Assembly: GCA_938008925.1 (NCBI GenBank)
Contig: CALLIQ010000444.1
Span: 1 to 6,233 of the forward strand
From: an uncultured Acidimicrobiales bacterium
Lineage (GTDB): Bacteria > Actinomycetota > Acidimicrobiia > Acidimicrobiales > SZUA-35
Length of the DNA: 6,233 nt
Direction: 5' to 3'
The number at the start of each line of letters is the position of its first letter. The first letter of the stretch is position 1. Under the pieces are notes generated by a model. It was not told the origin of the DNA. It was given only the letters and a program-made list of their open reading frames with translations, and searched no databases. Below are positions 6,189-6,233 of the stretch, piece after piece. The position numbers and the translations under genes were made by a program.

Positions 6189-6233
6189 AGCTCGAAATTG
6201 GGGAAAGGCGACGTTAGCTCCATCGGCCGGAGC

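Overview
The window is GC-rich, densely packed bacterial DNA with strong third-position GC bias. Long open antisense frames lie behind nearly every gene. The gene set is a secreted protein with DUF11-type repeats, a CcdA/thioredoxin pair, and short overlapping operon genes with GGAGG-type ribosome sites. This suggests a high-GC Gram-positive bacterium, probably an actinobacterium of the Acidimicrobiia type. That placement is inference from style; there is no rRNA or other marker here.

Layout: (1) 2-1594, minus strand: a secreted repeat protein with a GTG start and a signal peptide. It runs off the left edge, so its C-terminus is missing. (2) 1595-1731: a divergent intergenic region with small inverted repeats. 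(3) about 1732-2496 and 2509-3081, plus strand: ccdA (membrane thiol electron carrier) followed by a membrane-anchored TlpA/ResA-like thioredoxin, 12 bases apart. ccdA has no ATG, GTG or TTG upstream of its essential SPC motif, so its start is unusual or damaged. (4) 3082-3110: a short convergent gap containing a 10-base direct repeat that reaches into the end of the next gene. (5) 6177 down to 3111, minus strand: a tightly coupled three-gene operon, URC1 (GTP cyclohydrolase II-like), URC4/urg3 (DUF1688) and a uracil phosphoribosyltransferase (upp/URC6-like). The junctions are a 4-base ATGA overlap and a 1-base TGATG overlap.

The most notable content is the operon. It matches the core of the URC uracil-degradation pathway first described in the yeast Lachancea kluyveri. 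There, uracil is first converted to UMP by a phosphoribosyltransferase, and the pyrimidine ring is then broken down with the help of Urc1 and Urc4, whose exact chemistry is poorly defined. The first gene would easily be misread as riboflavin-synthesis ribA and the last as ordinary pyrimidine salvage. On the left side, the CcdA/thioredoxin pair is a complete minimal module for carrying reducing power across the membrane to extracytoplasmic disulfides.
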